From CADCVT01 sp036389485 (lineage in GTDB: Bacteria > Actinomycetota > Thermoleophilia > Solirubrobacterales > Solirubrobacteraceae), in NCBI GenBank assembly GCA_036389485.1, contig DASVPR010000035.1, forward strand, positions 248,001-312,000: 64,000 nt of DNA. The letters are read 5' to 3'. Positions 42,906 to 51,792 of the stretch are shown piece after piece. The position numbers and the translations under genes are program-made. Position 1 is the stretch's first letter; each line of letters opens with the position of its first letter. A model generated the notes under the pieces. That model searched no databases. It was not told the origin of the DNA and saw only the letters and a list, made by a program, of their open reading frames with translations.

Positions 42906-43688
42906 TCAGCCCTTCCGCGTCGCGTCGTAGCCGACGAGGCCCTTGCCGCCCAGCGGCTCGATGTCCTGCCAGCCGGCCTCGCGCATCCAGCGCAGCAGGG
43001 TCGCGCGCGGCGGGGGCGGGGTGGGGATGATCCCGGTGAGGCGGCCGGCGAGGATCGTGAGGTCGGCGCGGCGGGTGCCGCCGCTGACGAGGGTCACGAG
43101 GAACAGGCGCCCGCCGGGCCGCACGACGCGCGCGAGCTCCTCGACGAACTTCCGCGGGTCGGGCATGCAGTGCAGGCCGTTGAGGCTCACCGCGGCGTCG
43201 ACGGTCGACGCGCGGAGCGGCAGGTCCTGGGCGTCGGCGCGCAGCAGCACGGTCGCGCCCTCGGCGAGCCGGTCGCGCAGCTCCGCGGCACGTCGCAGCA
43301 TCGCCGCCCCGAGGTCGCTCTCGACGACGACGCCGTTGTAGCCCTGGTCGCGCAGGCGGGGCAGCAGCGTCCCGCCACCGCACGGGACGTCGAGCAGGAT
43401 CGCGGGCCCGCCGGAGCCGGGGACAGTCCCCTGCGCGACCCGCTCGGCGAAGCGGTCAAGGTCCGGGATCGGCCCCGCGTCGCCGTAGGCCAGCGGCGCG
43501 AGGCGACGCACCAGGTCGCTCTGGATCGCGCGGTCGTAGAGCGGGCCGTAGATGCCCTCGAAGCGTCCGGCGGAGGCCGCGCCGTCCTCCGGGAGCACCG
43601 ACAGGACCGCGTCGCCCTCGTCGTGCAGCGCGCGGCGGCCGGCGGCCTTCAGCAGCGGCTCGAGCAGCTCTCGGTCTTCACCGGCCAT
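42906..43688 (-). CDS. SAM-dependent methyltransferase
   Basis: 260 aa from ATG 43688. Class I methyltransferase: motif I ILLDVPCGGGTLLPRL, acidic VVESDL, LLRADAQDLPL and SLNGLHCMPDPRKFVEELARVVRPGGRLFLVTLV. This is the UbiE/MenG-like methyltransferase-11 type. The start matches MAGEDRELLEPLLKAAGRRAL. It is divergent from the RTX gene with 39 bp between. Substrate unknown; lipid or quinone methylation is typical of the group. Confidence 0.85.
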   Translation of the reverse strand: MAGEDRELLEPLLKAAGRRALHDEGDAVLSVLPEDGAASAGRFEGIYGPLYDRAIQSDLVRRLAPLAYGDAGPIPDLDRFAERVAQGTVPGSGGPAILLDVPCGGGTLLPRLRDQGYNGVVVESDLGAAMLRRAAELRDRLAEGATVLLRADAQDLPLRASTVDAAVSLNGLHCMPDPRKFVEELARVVRPGGRLFLVTLVSGGTRRADLTILAGRLTGIIPTPPPPRATLLRWMREAGWQDIEPLGGKGLVGYDATRKG

Positions 43689-43713
43689 TGACGCGCCGAA
43701 GCGTACGCGCGCG

Positions 43714-43719
43714 TATCGT
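43714..43719 (+). promoter_or_regulatory. -10 box of leaderless RTX gene
   Basis: TATCGT ends 8 nt before the ATG at 43728, with no Shine-Dalgarno sequence between. Confidence 0.4.
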
Positions 43720-43727
43720 CCGCCGCG

Positions 43728-44480
43728 ATGCTCCGCCGGATGCTCGCGGTCGCCGCGCTGCTCACGCTCGTCGCCGCGCTGCCCGCGACCGCGAAGCGCA
43801 TCGGCGGGACCCAGCGCGCGGACCGGATCGTCGGGACGGCGCGCACCGATCGGATCCTCGGCTTCCGCGGAGCCGACCGGATCCTCGCCGGCGACGGCAA
43901 CGACCGCGTGTTCGGGCACGGCGGCAACGACCGCATCAACGGCAACGCGGGGAACGACCGCCTCAACGGCGGCCGCGGGCGCGACCGGATCGAGGGCGAC
44001 GCCGGGTCCGACCACGTCTTCGGCACCGGTGGCGCGGACGTCATCTCCGGCGGCGACGCCGGCGACCGGCTCAACGGCGGCGCGGCCGGCGACCGCATCG
44101 ACGGCGACAGCGGCGACGACCTGCTCTTCGGCTTCGGCGGCGCGGACACGCTCGTCGGCGGCGTCGGCCGGGACGAGCTGCTCGGCGACGCCGGCAACGA
44201 CCGCCTCGAGGGCGGCGAGGGCGACGACGGCATCGAGGGCGGGGCGGGCGACGACGTCCTCGTCGGCGGGCCGGGCGAGGACGAGTTCGGGATCGCCCCG
44301 AACCCGCGCGACGCGCCCAACGAACGCCCCGGCGACCGCTACGGAGGCGGCGGCGACGACCGCATCGAGGCGCGCGACGGCGAAGAGGACACCATCAACT
44401 GCGGCCCCGGCAACGACACCGCGATCGTCGACCCGGTGGAGGACGGCGTGTACGACTGCGAGGAGGTCATCGAGTCATGA
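43728..44480 (+). CDS. Secreted RTX calcium-binding repeat protein
   Basis: 250 aa with a signal peptide (MLRRMLAVAALLTLVAALPATA). From about residue 25 it is built of GGxGxDxU-type nonapeptides (GGNDRING, GGRGRDRIEG, GGAGDDVLVGG), the calcium-binding beta-roll of RTX proteins. The usual large toxin or enzyme domain is absent, so it is a pure repeat protein with a Sec signal rather than type I export. Its stop overlaps the phospholipase start (ATGA). It may act as a calcium-dependent surface or folding partner of the downstream enzymes. Confidence 0.88.
   Translation: MLRRMLAVAALLTLVAALPATAKRIGGTQRADRIVGTARTDRILGFRGADRILAGDGNDRVFGHGGNDRINGNAGNDRLNGGRGRDRIEGDAGSDHVFGTGGADVISGGDAGDRLNGGAAGDRIDGDSGDDLLFGFGGADTLVGGVGRDELLGDAGNDRLEGGEGDDGIEGGAGDDVLVGGPGEDEFGIAPNPRDAPNERPGDRYGGGGDDRIEARDGEEDTINCGPGNDTAIVDPVEDGVYDCEEVIES
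44461..44466 (+). promoter_or_regulatory. Shine-Dalgarno of phospholipase gene
   Basis: Perfect AGGAGG inside the end of the RTX gene, 10 nt before the ATG at 44477. It fixes the start of the phospholipase and shows translational coupling. Confidence 0.7.
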
Positions 44481-46054
44481 CGGACGGCGGCGGCGCGAAG
44501 CGGCGCGGCGGGTGGGCCGAGGCGGCGAGGCTTCCGGCGCGCGGCGCGGGCGAGCTCGCGAACCCGGGCGCCCTCGACGAGCTCGAGGCGCGCGCGCCCG
44601 GCGAGGGCGTCAGGCGGCGCGAGTTCCTGGCCCGGACGGCGGCGCTGGCCGGCGGCGCGTCGCTGGCGAGCCTGCTCCCGACGCAGCAGCTCGTCGCCGA
44701 GGCCGCCAAGCGCCAGCGGACGAAGCTGCCCGCGCCCGGCGACCTCCCGGTCGACACGTTCGTGGTCCTCATGATGGAGAACCGGTCGTTCGACCACTAC
44801 TTCGGCTGGCGCACCGACGCCGACGCCAAGAACACCGGCCTCGAGTACCCCGACAAGGACGGCAACCTGAAGCCGACCTACCGCCTGACGCCCGACTACC
44901 AGGGCTGCGGCCACCCGGACCCCGACCACGGCTGGGACGGCGGGCGCTGGCAGATGAACGGCGGGCGCAACGATCGCTTCGTCACCGGCAACGAGGAGGG
45001 AACGGGCAGCGACGAGTTCGCGATCGGCTACTACCTCAAGGAGGACCTGCCGTTCATGGGGCCGGCGGGCGAGGCCTTCCTCACCCACGACCGGTTCTTC
45101 TGCTCGATCCTCTCCTCGACGTACCCGAACCGGCACTACATGTGGGGCGCGCAGGCCGGCGGCGTGAAGACGAACGAGATGCCGTTCGACACGCTCGGCT
45201 ACCAGTGGGACACGATCTTCGACCTCGCGATCCGCAAGGGCGTCAGCGCGAAGTACTTCAACTCCGACCTGCCGTTCGCCGCGCTCTACGGCTCCCGCGG
45301 CATCGGGTGGACCGAGAAGATCGAGAACTACTACGCGCGGGCCGCGGCCGGCCAGCTGCCGAACATCTCGTTCGTCGACCCGCCGTTCCGCGACGGCGGC
45401 GGCGGCAACGGCGTGTCCGCCGACGACCACCCGCACGGCGACATCCGCCTCGGCCAGGCGTTCATGTCCGACGTCGTGCACGCGTTCATGGAGTCGCCGC
45501 AGTGGGAGCGCGGTGCGCTGTTCATCGTCTACGACGAGTGGGGCGGCTTCTTCGACCACGTCCCGCCACCGCGCGTCCCGGACGACCTGCAGAACAACGC
45601 GGACCCGAGCGAGGACTGGGCCCAGATGGGCTTCCGCATCCCGGCGATCACGATCAGCCCGTACGTCCGGCGCGGCGGCGTCAGCCACGCGACGCTCGGC
45701 TTCGAGTCGATCCTCAAGCTGATCTCGTACAAGTTCGCGCTCGGCCACCTCAACAAGCGGCACAAGTTCGCGTACAACATCGGCCGCACGATGGAGTGGC
45801 GGGGGCCGACCACGGAGCCGCCCGAGCTGCCCGACCCCGGCACCGTCGCCACGTCGCCCTGCGGCCCGCCCGGCTTCCCGGGAGCGCGCGCCGCGGACGA
45901 CGGCGAGCAGGCGCCGAGCCGCCCGAAGGAGCACGACATCGTCCAGCTGGAGACGAGCGGCTACCTCGACCGCCTCGGCTTCGAGGTCCCCGAAGCGACG
46001 TACGAGAGCCTCTATCGCGAGCCGTCGAAGGTGCGCAGCGCGTCGTCGAAGTGA
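44477..46054 (+). CDS. Phospholipase C/phosphoesterase (Tat-exported)
   Basis: 525 aa from ATG 44477. An extended N-terminus carries a twin-arginine-like motif (RRREFLARTAALAGGASLASLL, residues about 47-68), so export is via Tat. The bacterial phospholipase C/acid-phosphatase superfamily is shown by FVVLMMENRSFDHYFGW (nucleophile region), GPAGEAFLTHDRFFCSILSSTYPNRHYMW and VYDEWGGFFDHVPPP (metal site). It is expected to hydrolyse phospholipids or phosphodiesters outside the cell. It is coupled on both sides (ATGA with RTX, GTGA with the M20 peptidase). Confidence 0.9.
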   Translation: MTDGGGAKRRGGWAEAARLPARGAGELANPGALDELEARAPGEGVRRREFLARTAALAGGASLASLLPTQQLVAEAAKRQRTKLPAPGDLPVDTFVVLMMENRSFDHYFGWRTDADAKNTGLEYPDKDGNLKPTYRLTPDYQGCGHPDPDHGWDGGRWQMNGGRNDRFVTGNEEGTGSDEFAIGYYLKEDLPFMGPAGEAFLTHDRFFCSILSSTYPNRHYMWGAQAGGVKTNEMPFDTLGYQWDTIFDLAIRKGVSAKYFNSDLPFAALYGSRGIGWTEKIENYYARAAAGQLPNISFVDPPFRDGGGGNGVSADDHPHGDIRLGQAFMSDVVHAFMESPQWERGALFIVYDEWGGFFDHVPPPRVPDDLQNNADPSEDWAQMGFRIPAITISPYVRRGGVSHATLGFESILKLISYKFALGHLNKRHKFAYNIGRTMEWRGPTTEPPELPDPGTVATSPCGPPGFPGARAADDGEQAPSRPKEHDIVQLETSGYLDRLGFEVPEATYESLYREPSKVRSASSK

Positions 46055-47199
46055 CGGAGGGCTGGATCGCGGCCGAGGCCGACCGCATCGCCGCGGCGGC
46101 GCCCGAGCAGATCGAGCGGCTCGTCAACGTCTCCTCGCCGTCGGGCGACCTCGCCGGCGCGGAGGCCGCGATCGCCGTGGTCCGGACGATGCTGCCGGAC
46201 ACCGCGGAGGTCGAACGCGTCCCCTGCTCGACGCCCGGCCACGCCGACGACGTCGTCGCGCGCGTCCGTGGGACGGGCGAGAAGAGGATCGTGCTGGTCG
46301 GCCACCTCGACACGGTCGTCCCGCACACCGACCACCGGCCGCTCATCGACCAGGGCGACCGGCTCGTCGGCTCGGGGAGCGTCGACATGAAGGGCGGCGA
46401 CGTCCTCGCCGCGGGGGTCCTGCGCGCGCTCACGCAACCCGGAGCGCCGCCGTTCGCCGAGGCCGCCCTCCTGCTCGTCAACGACGAGGAGTGGCGGCTG
46501 GTCCCGTTCAGCCACGTCGAGCGGTTCGCCGGCTACGACGCGTGCCTCTGCTTCGAGGCCGGGCAGCTCGGCCCGGTGGGGGAGGAGGCGGTGGTCGTCA
46601 AGCGCAAGGCGGCGGGGACGCTGCGCGTGCGCGCGCACGGCCGCGAGGCGCACTCCGGCTCGGCGCCGGACAAGGGGGTGAGCGCCCTGCTCGCGCTCAC
46701 GAGCGCGGCCCAGGCGATCGCCGCCACGCACGACCCGAAGGGCGACGACGCGCTGACCTCCGTCCCGACGATCTTCCGCTCCGGCGACGCGTTCAACGTC
46801 GTGCCCGCCGCGGGCGAGGTCATCGCCGACCTGCGCGCGCACTCCGAGGCGGCGTTCGAGCGCGTCATCGAAGCCGTCCCGCAGGACCTCGGCGGCGCTC
46901 GCCTCGAAGCGGAGCTGCTGCGCCGCTGGCCCGGGATGGACTCACGGACCGCGGCCGCGCCCGCGCTCGAACGGGCCGCGCAGCTCCTCGGCGAGCCGAT
47001 CCACGCCGGCTCGCGCGGCGGCGCCAGCGACGCCAGCCACCTCGCCGGCACGATCCCGCTCACCGTCGACGGCCTCGGCCCCCGCGGCGGCGGCGCGCAC
47101 GCGCCGCACGAGTTCGTCCTCACGGAGTCGCTCGCGAGGCGCGCACGGGTCGCGCTCGCGGTGACCGCGGCGGCGCTGGAGGCAGCGGGCCAGGGCTAG
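46051..47199 (+). CDS. M20-family metallopeptidase (glutamate carboxypeptidase-like)
   Basis: 382 aa, GTG start overlapping the phospholipase stop (GTGA). M20 zinc-site motifs: VGHLDTVVPH (His-x-Asp), GSVDMKGGD (bridging Asp), NDEEW (catalytic Glu pair), LCFEAGQ, and a C-terminal GGGAHAPHEFV (His). HSGSAPDKGVSALLAL matches the dimerisation domain. It resembles carboxypeptidase G2-type enzymes that cut C-terminal glutamate or related amides. No signal peptide, so cytosolic, unlike its two operon partners. It is convergent with the glycosidase gene, sharing CTAG. Confidence 0.9.
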   Translation: MTEGWIAAEADRIAAAAPEQIERLVNVSSPSGDLAGAEAAIAVVRTMLPDTAEVERVPCSTPGHADDVVARVRGTGEKRIVLVGHLDTVVPHTDHRPLIDQGDRLVGSGSVDMKGGDVLAAGVLRALTQPGAPPFAEAALLLVNDEEWRLVPFSHVERFAGYDACLCFEAGQLGPVGEEAVVVKRKAAGTLRVRAHGREAHSGSAPDKGVSALLALTSAAQAIAATHDPKGDDALTSVPTIFRSGDAFNVVPAAGEVIADLRAHSEAAFERVIEAVPQDLGGARLEAELLRRWPGMDSRTAAAPALERAAQLLGEPIHAGSRGGASDASHLAGTIPLTVDGLGPRGGGAHAPHEFVLTESLARRARVALAVTAAALEAAGQG

Positions 47200-48905
47200 C
47201 GGCGGCGGGCCTTCAGCCCGTGGCCGCAGGTGGGGCGGACCTTCGCGCTCGCGGTGCTGAAGTAGACCCAGCAGGAATGGGTCCTCTTGTAGGGCCGCTG
47301 GCCGTCGTAGACGACCCGCACGCGCCACTTGCCCGCGTACTTCAGCGTCTGGTGGAAGACGAACGGCCGGTGGGCGTTGCGCGAGCCGCCGTGGATCTTC
47401 TTCCAGCGCCCCTGCCGGCGCGTCTGCCACTCGACGCGGACGCGGCCCGAGATCGCGAACGGCAGGCCGGAGGTGATCGCCCCGCGGATCGTGCGCCGCA
47501 TCCCGCGGCCGCTCACCGCGAGCCTCTCCACCTTCGCCGGCTGCGGCGAGAGCGTCGCCGGGTTGACCTTCTGCACGGGGATCTCGAGGAGCGTCTCGTT
47601 GTCGTGCGTGTCCCTCGCGACGACGACGATCGTGTGCCGGCCGAACGGCAGCTTCAGCGCCCCGAACCAGCGGAAGGACGGGACGTCCTTCGAGAAGTCG
47701 AGCGGCAGCCCGTTCTCGTTGTGGTGGTGGCTCAGGTTCTGCAGCTCGCCGTTCGGCGCCCTGTACGCGAACGTGATGCGCTTGACGTCGCTGTCCGGCG
47801 ACGACGCGCGCATGTAGAGCCGGTCGCGGTCGCCGAACATGAAGTTCGGCGGCGGGTAGACGTTCTCGAGCGCCGGCGCCACGAAGTCGCCGCACGGGCC
47901 GCTGACGTGGTCGGCGCCGCGGACGACGTCCTTGAACGCGTCGTACGCCGGGCGGTGCGAGCCGTCCGCGCGCCGCAGGCCGTAGGAGTCGAGCTCGGAC
48001 CCGTCCCCGCGCACGTCGCGGCTGTTGAACCACATCGCGACCTCGAGGTACGGGTCATCCTTCATGCAGTGGTACGCCTCGCGGAGGAACTCGGCCTGCA
48101 CCGGCTCGGGGACGCCCGCGTCCTTCTGGCCGGCCCAGCGGCCGCGGTCGCAGCGGCGCGAGGTCGCCGACCAGCCGAACTCGGTCATCCAGATCGGCTT
48201 GTCGTCGCCGTGGGCGAGCATGACCTCGCGGACCGTCCGGTAGCCGAGGAAGACGAAGCGCGCGAGCTTGCCCTCCTCGCGGTAGTACTCGCTCGGCGCC
48301 GCGACCGAGCAGGCGGTGTCGGTGTGGACGGCCATCGCGTCGAAGCTGTCCTTCGCGCCCGCCGCGTAGGCGGCCGCGACGAACCCGTAGTTGTTGCCGG
48401 TCAGCGGCGAGAAGACGACCTTCGCGGCGGGGTCGACGCGCTTGATCGCGGTGTAGGACGCCTTCAGCAGCGCGACGTAGCCGGCGGGGTCGGGCGCGCC
48501 GGGCCAGAAGGCGGGCTCGTCGGCCTCGTTCCAGATCTCGTAGGCGTCGACGCGGCCCTTGTAGCGGGCGGCGAGGCTCCCCACGAACGAGGAGTACGCG
48601 CGCGTCTCGGGGTGGGTGCCGCCGAGCCCGGTGACCACGAAGAGCGTCTTGATCCCGCGGCGCTCCTCCTGGGCGACGATGTCGTCGTAGCCGCCGTCGG
48701 TGGCGCTCTGCCCGTTCCAGACGACGAAGTGGCGGGCCCAGCCCGGCTTCGTGTCGTCGAGCATCGACCAGTTGTCGTCGTTGGAGGCGGCGGCGCCGCC
48801 GTTCATGTTCAGGCCGATCTCCGCGGCCGGCGCGGAGGCCGGGACCGCGAGCGCGGCAGCCAGTGTCAGCAGGGTCAGGAGTCGAGGAAGCATCGACTGG
48901 CACAT
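47196..48905 (-). CDS. Secreted clan-A glycoside hydrolase-like protein (copy 2)
   Basis: 569 aa with a signal peptide. A TIM-barrel like GH39/GH5: acid/base candidate Glu127 (YEIWNEADE) and nucleophile candidate Glu242 (WMTEFGWS), with conserved VFSPLTGNNYGF, DAMAVHTDTAC and VAMWFNSRDV. A beta domain follows (about 330-430, AYRAPNGELQ, LPFGRHTIVVVARD), then a basic Cys-containing C-terminal module (SCWVYFSTASAKVRPTCGHG). The protein at 48969-50669 is a full-length paralog in the same order and strand, so the two arose by tandem duplication. Substrate unknown. Confidence 0.88.
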   Translation of the reverse strand: MCQSMLPRLLTLLTLAAALAVPASAPAAEIGLNMNGGAAASNDDNWSMLDDTKPGWARHFVVWNGQSATDGGYDDIVAQEERRGIKTLFVVTGLGGTHPETRAYSSFVGSLAARYKGRVDAYEIWNEADEPAFWPGAPDPAGYVALLKASYTAIKRVDPAAKVVFSPLTGNNYGFVAAAYAAGAKDSFDAMAVHTDTACSVAAPSEYYREEGKLARFVFLGYRTVREVMLAHGDDKPIWMTEFGWSATSRRCDRGRWAGQKDAGVPEPVQAEFLREAYHCMKDDPYLEVAMWFNSRDVRGDGSELDSYGLRRADGSHRPAYDAFKDVVRGADHVSGPCGDFVAPALENVYPPPNFMFGDRDRLYMRASSPDSDVKRITFAYRAPNGELQNLSHHHNENGLPLDFSKDVPSFRWFGALKLPFGRHTIVVVARDTHDNETLLEIPVQKVNPATLSPQPAKVERLAVSGRGMRRTIRGAITSGLPFAISGRVRVEWQTRRQGRWKKIHGGSRNAHRPFVFHQTLKYAGKWRVRVVYDGQRPYKRTHSCWVYFSTASAKVRPTCGHGLKARRR

Positions 48906-48968
48906 CGGCGCCGCAACGCGCCTCTTGAGCGTAGAACGTCCGCTCCGGACTTTCGTCAGTTGGCTGCG

Positions 48969-50669
48969 CTACGCGGGCTTGACGGCGCCGCGCGGGCAGA
49001 CGAGCTTGGTCTTCGTGCTCGTCGTCCGGAACTGGATCCAGCAGGTGAACGTCTTGCGGACCGGCGGCTTGCCGAGGTAGACGAGCCGGACGCGCCACAG
49101 CCCGCCGCGGCGCAGCCGCTGGCGGAAGAAGATCGGCCGCCGGGCGACGACGGTCTTGGCGTGGTAGCGGATCCACTTGAACCGCTTGCCGACCTTCGTC
49201 TTGCGCAGCCACTCGACGCGCAGCGCGCCGCCCAGGATGCCCTGCAGCTGCGGGGCGCGGATCGTCCGCGAGAGGCCGCGGCCGGTCATCCGGACCGCCC
49301 GGAACTGCGCCGCCTGCAGGCCGCCGAAGGGCGCGGTCGGGCTGACCTTCTCGAACTCGAGCGTCTGCGGGTCGCCGGGGTTGCCGCTGTGGTCGAACGC
49401 GACGACCTCCAGCGTGTGCCGGCCGACCGGCAGCCTGCCGGCCTCCTCCCACGTGATCTCGCCCTCGCCGTTCGGCTCGGGCGCGAGGGAGCGGAACTCG
49501 CCGAACTGCGTGTTCGGCACGCGGAAGCGGATGCGGCTCAGGTCCGCGGCGCCGGACTGCGCGCGGATGTACAGCGGGCTGTTGGGCGGGAGGACGGCGT
49601 TCGGCTGCGGCTCGAGGATGCGCACCGACGGGCCGCTGAAGTCGCCGCACGGCTCGCTCGAGCGCCCTCCGCCGGCGTTCCAGCTCTTGAAGGCCTCGTA
49701 GGCGGGGCGCGCGCTGCCGTTGAAGCGCCGCAGCCCGTACATGTTGGCCATCTTGCCGTCGCTCTGGAGGTCGCGGTTGTTGAACCACATCGCGACCTGG
49801 ACGAAGGAGTCGGGCTCCATGCAGTTCATCGCCTGGAGCAGGTACTTCGCCTGGTCCTCCTCCGGCACCCCGGCCGGCTTCTTGCCGGCGCCGGAGCCGA
49901 ACTCGCAGGTGTGCTGCGCCGCCGACCAGCCGAACTCGGTCATCCAGATCGGCTTGTCGCCGTCGCCGTTGGCCTGCATCGTCGCGTGGACCTCGCGGTA
50001 GGCCAGGAACGTGAAGCGCCCGAGGCGGCCGTCCTCCTCGCGGTAGTAGGCGCTCGGCGGCTGATCGAGGCAGGCCGTGTCGGTGTGCACGGCCATCGCG
50101 TCGAAGTTGCCCTTCGCGCCGGCCTGGTAGGCCTCGCGGACGTAGGCGAAGTTGTTGCCGACCGTCGGCGAGAACACGACGGCGACGCCGGGAGCGGCCG
50201 CCTTGATCGCCGCGTACGAGCGCTTGAGGAGGTCGACGTAGGCGGCCGGCTGCGGCCCGCCGTTCCAGAAGAGGCCCTCGTCGGCCTCGTTCCAGATCTC
50301 GATCGCGTCCAGCTGGCCCTTGGTGCGGGCGGCGAGCCGGCCCACGAAGTCGGCGTACGCCTGCTTGTCGCCCGGCTGCTGGCCCCGTGCGCTGGCGACG
50401 GTGAGCAGCGTCTTCACGCCCAGGAGCTCCTCCTCGGCGACGATCGCGTCGTAGAGCCTCAGCCCGCGCTCGTCGAGGTCGTCCCAGAAGACGAAGTGCC
50501 GCGCCCACTTGGCGCCGGTGGCGGAGAGGTCGGCGAAGTTCTCCTGGCTGCCGCCGGTGACGGCGCCGTTGACGTTCACGCCCAGCTCGGCGGCCGGCGA
50601 AGCCGCCGGCGCGGACAGGGCGGCCGTCACGAGGACCGCGAACGCGAGCAGGAGTCTTTGACGCACCAT
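48969..50669 (-). CDS. Secreted clan-A glycoside hydrolase-like protein (copy 1)
   Basis: 566 aa from ATG 50669, giving signal peptide MVRQRLLLAFAVLVTAALSAPA. Barrel motifs mirror its neighbour: Glu128 (IEIWNEADE), VVFSPTVGNNFAYV, AMAVHTDTAC, Glu245 (WMTEFGWS) and VAMWFNNRDL. A beta-sandwich (GRHTLEVVAFDHSGNPGD) and a basic C-terminal module ending RTTSTKTKLVCPRGAVKPA follow. It is likely an exo- or endo-acting polysaccharide hydrolase. It lies divergent from the c-di-AMP riboswitch gene. Confidence 0.88.
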   Translation of the reverse strand: MVRQRLLLAFAVLVTAALSAPAASPAAELGVNVNGAVTGGSQENFADLSATGAKWARHFVFWDDLDERGLRLYDAIVAEEELLGVKTLLTVASARGQQPGDKQAYADFVGRLAARTKGQLDAIEIWNEADEGLFWNGGPQPAAYVDLLKRSYAAIKAAAPGVAVVFSPTVGNNFAYVREAYQAGAKGNFDAMAVHTDTACLDQPPSAYYREEDGRLGRFTFLAYREVHATMQANGDGDKPIWMTEFGWSAAQHTCEFGSGAGKKPAGVPEEDQAKYLLQAMNCMEPDSFVQVAMWFNNRDLQSDGKMANMYGLRRFNGSARPAYEAFKSWNAGGGRSSEPCGDFSGPSVRILEPQPNAVLPPNSPLYIRAQSGAADLSRIRFRVPNTQFGEFRSLAPEPNGEGEITWEEAGRLPVGRHTLEVVAFDHSGNPGDPQTLEFEKVSPTAPFGGLQAAQFRAVRMTGRGLSRTIRAPQLQGILGGALRVEWLRKTKVGKRFKWIRYHAKTVVARRPIFFRQRLRRGGLWRVRLVYLGKPPVRKTFTCWIQFRTTSTKTKLVCPRGAVKPA

Positions 50670-50786
50670 CAATAAGTCGGCGACGCGGGGCGGGGGCTTG
50701 AGCCTACAGTGGGCGTCCTGACACCCGTGGTTTTTTGCGCCGGCCGGCTCCGTCACCGCAAGAAGCTATGGTGTCCCGCGTTGTTA

Positions 50787-50958
50787 TGACCATGCCGAGT
50801 CCCCGGCGACGGTGTCGGGGAACGGGGGATCCACTGGTCGTACGCCGCCTGTTGCAGGGCGACGGCGACCTGGGGCGAATCGTCACCAGAGCGTGACGTA
50901 GCGCTGCTCTTTCTGCGCGAGCCCGACAGCTAACCCCGTAGGCGCCCCCGAAAGAGAG
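50787..50958 (+). ncRNA. ydaO-type c-di-AMP riboswitch
   Basis: The 300-bp leader of the NlpC/P60 gene matches the ydaO/yuaA class in order: GCCGAGTCCCCGGCGACGG, GGGGAACGGGGGATCCACTGG, GTTGCAGGGCGACGGCGACC with TGGGGCGAATC, and the class-typical terminal CCCGACAGCTAACCCCGTAGGC at 50929-50950. In actinobacteria this class precedes cell-wall hydrolase and rpf genes and switches them off when c-di-AMP is high. The boundaries are approximate. Confidence 0.82.
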
Positions 50959-50970
50959 GTCGTCGAAGCA

Positions 50971-51777
50971 GTGCTGTCGCCGTTTTCCGTCCGTCGTGCC
51001 ATACCCCTGATCGCCGCGCTGGCTCTCGCCGCCGTGGCCGTCCTCGCGATCTTCTCGGCGGAGGCGGCCCGGGCGCAGCTCGGCGACCGCGCGCTGCGCA
51101 AGGGCGACCGCGGCAAGGACGTGCGCGCGCTGCAGCTGCTGCTCCGCCGCGCGGGGTTCCCCGGCCGCGCCGACGGCGTCTTCGGCAGGGCGACGTGGCT
51201 GAAGATGCGGACGGTCGAGCGCGAGCTCGGACTGACCGTCAACGGCATCGCCGAGCGGCGCGACATCCGCCGCATCGAGCTCGCCCTGAAGCCGTCGGAG
51301 GGCAGCGGCGGGTTCAACGCCGACCAGCCGAAGCAGCGCGCCAGCGTCGCCGGCCAGGAGGCCGCGGGCGCGAAGGCCGTGCTGACCGACGACGGCCTGG
51401 CGATCCCGCCGGCGAGCGCGCCGCAGGTCGTCAAGGACGTCATCGAGGCGGGCAACCGGATCGCGTCCAAGCCCTACCGCTACGGCGGGGGGCACGGCAA
51501 GTGGGAGGACTCGGGGTACGACTGCTCCGGTTCCGTGTCCTATGCCCTCCACGGCGGCGATCTGCTCGACAGCCCCATGCCCTCCGGCTCGTTCACGCGC
51601 TGGGGCGAGGCCGGCAAGGGCGAATGGATCACCATCTACGCCCATGGCGGGCACATCTACATGGTCGTCGCGGGGCTGCGGTTCGACACCAGCGGCCGCA
51701 GCGAGACCGGCTCGCGCTGGCAGAAGGCCATGCGCTCGCCGTCGGGCTTCACGGTCCGGCACCCGAAGGGCGTCTAG
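50971..51777 (+). CDS. NlpC/P60 peptidoglycan hydrolase with PG-binding domain
   Basis: 268 aa, GTG start just after the riboswitch. Signal peptide or anchor (about 1-35), PG_binding_1 domain at about 40-95 (LRKGDRGKDVRALQLLLRRAGFPGRADGVFG), linker, and an NlpC/P60 domain at about 155-268: catalytic Cys185 (GYDCSGSVSYAL) and His228 (GGHIYMVV). It cleaves peptide stems in the cell wall. The riboswitch ties its expression to c-di-AMP, a known signal of wall and osmotic state. Confidence 0.92.
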   Translation: MLSPFSVRRAIPLIAALALAAVAVLAIFSAEAARAQLGDRALRKGDRGKDVRALQLLLRRAGFPGRADGVFGRATWLKMRTVERELGLTVNGIAERRDIRRIELALKPSEGSGGFNADQPKQRASVAGQEAAGAKAVLTDDGLAIPPASAPQVVKDVIEAGNRIASKPYRYGGGHGKWEDSGYDCSGSVSYALHGGDLLDSPMPSGSFTRWGEAGKGEWITIYAHGGHIYMVVAGLRFDTSGRSETGSRWQKAMRSPSGFTVRHPKGV

Positions 51778-51792
51778 GCCCGGGGCGGCGGC

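Noticed and set aside
46491..50675. Long plus-strand open frame across the M20 and glycosidase genes
   Set aside because: Low-complexity Arg/Ala translation antisense to genes with clear catalytic motifs.
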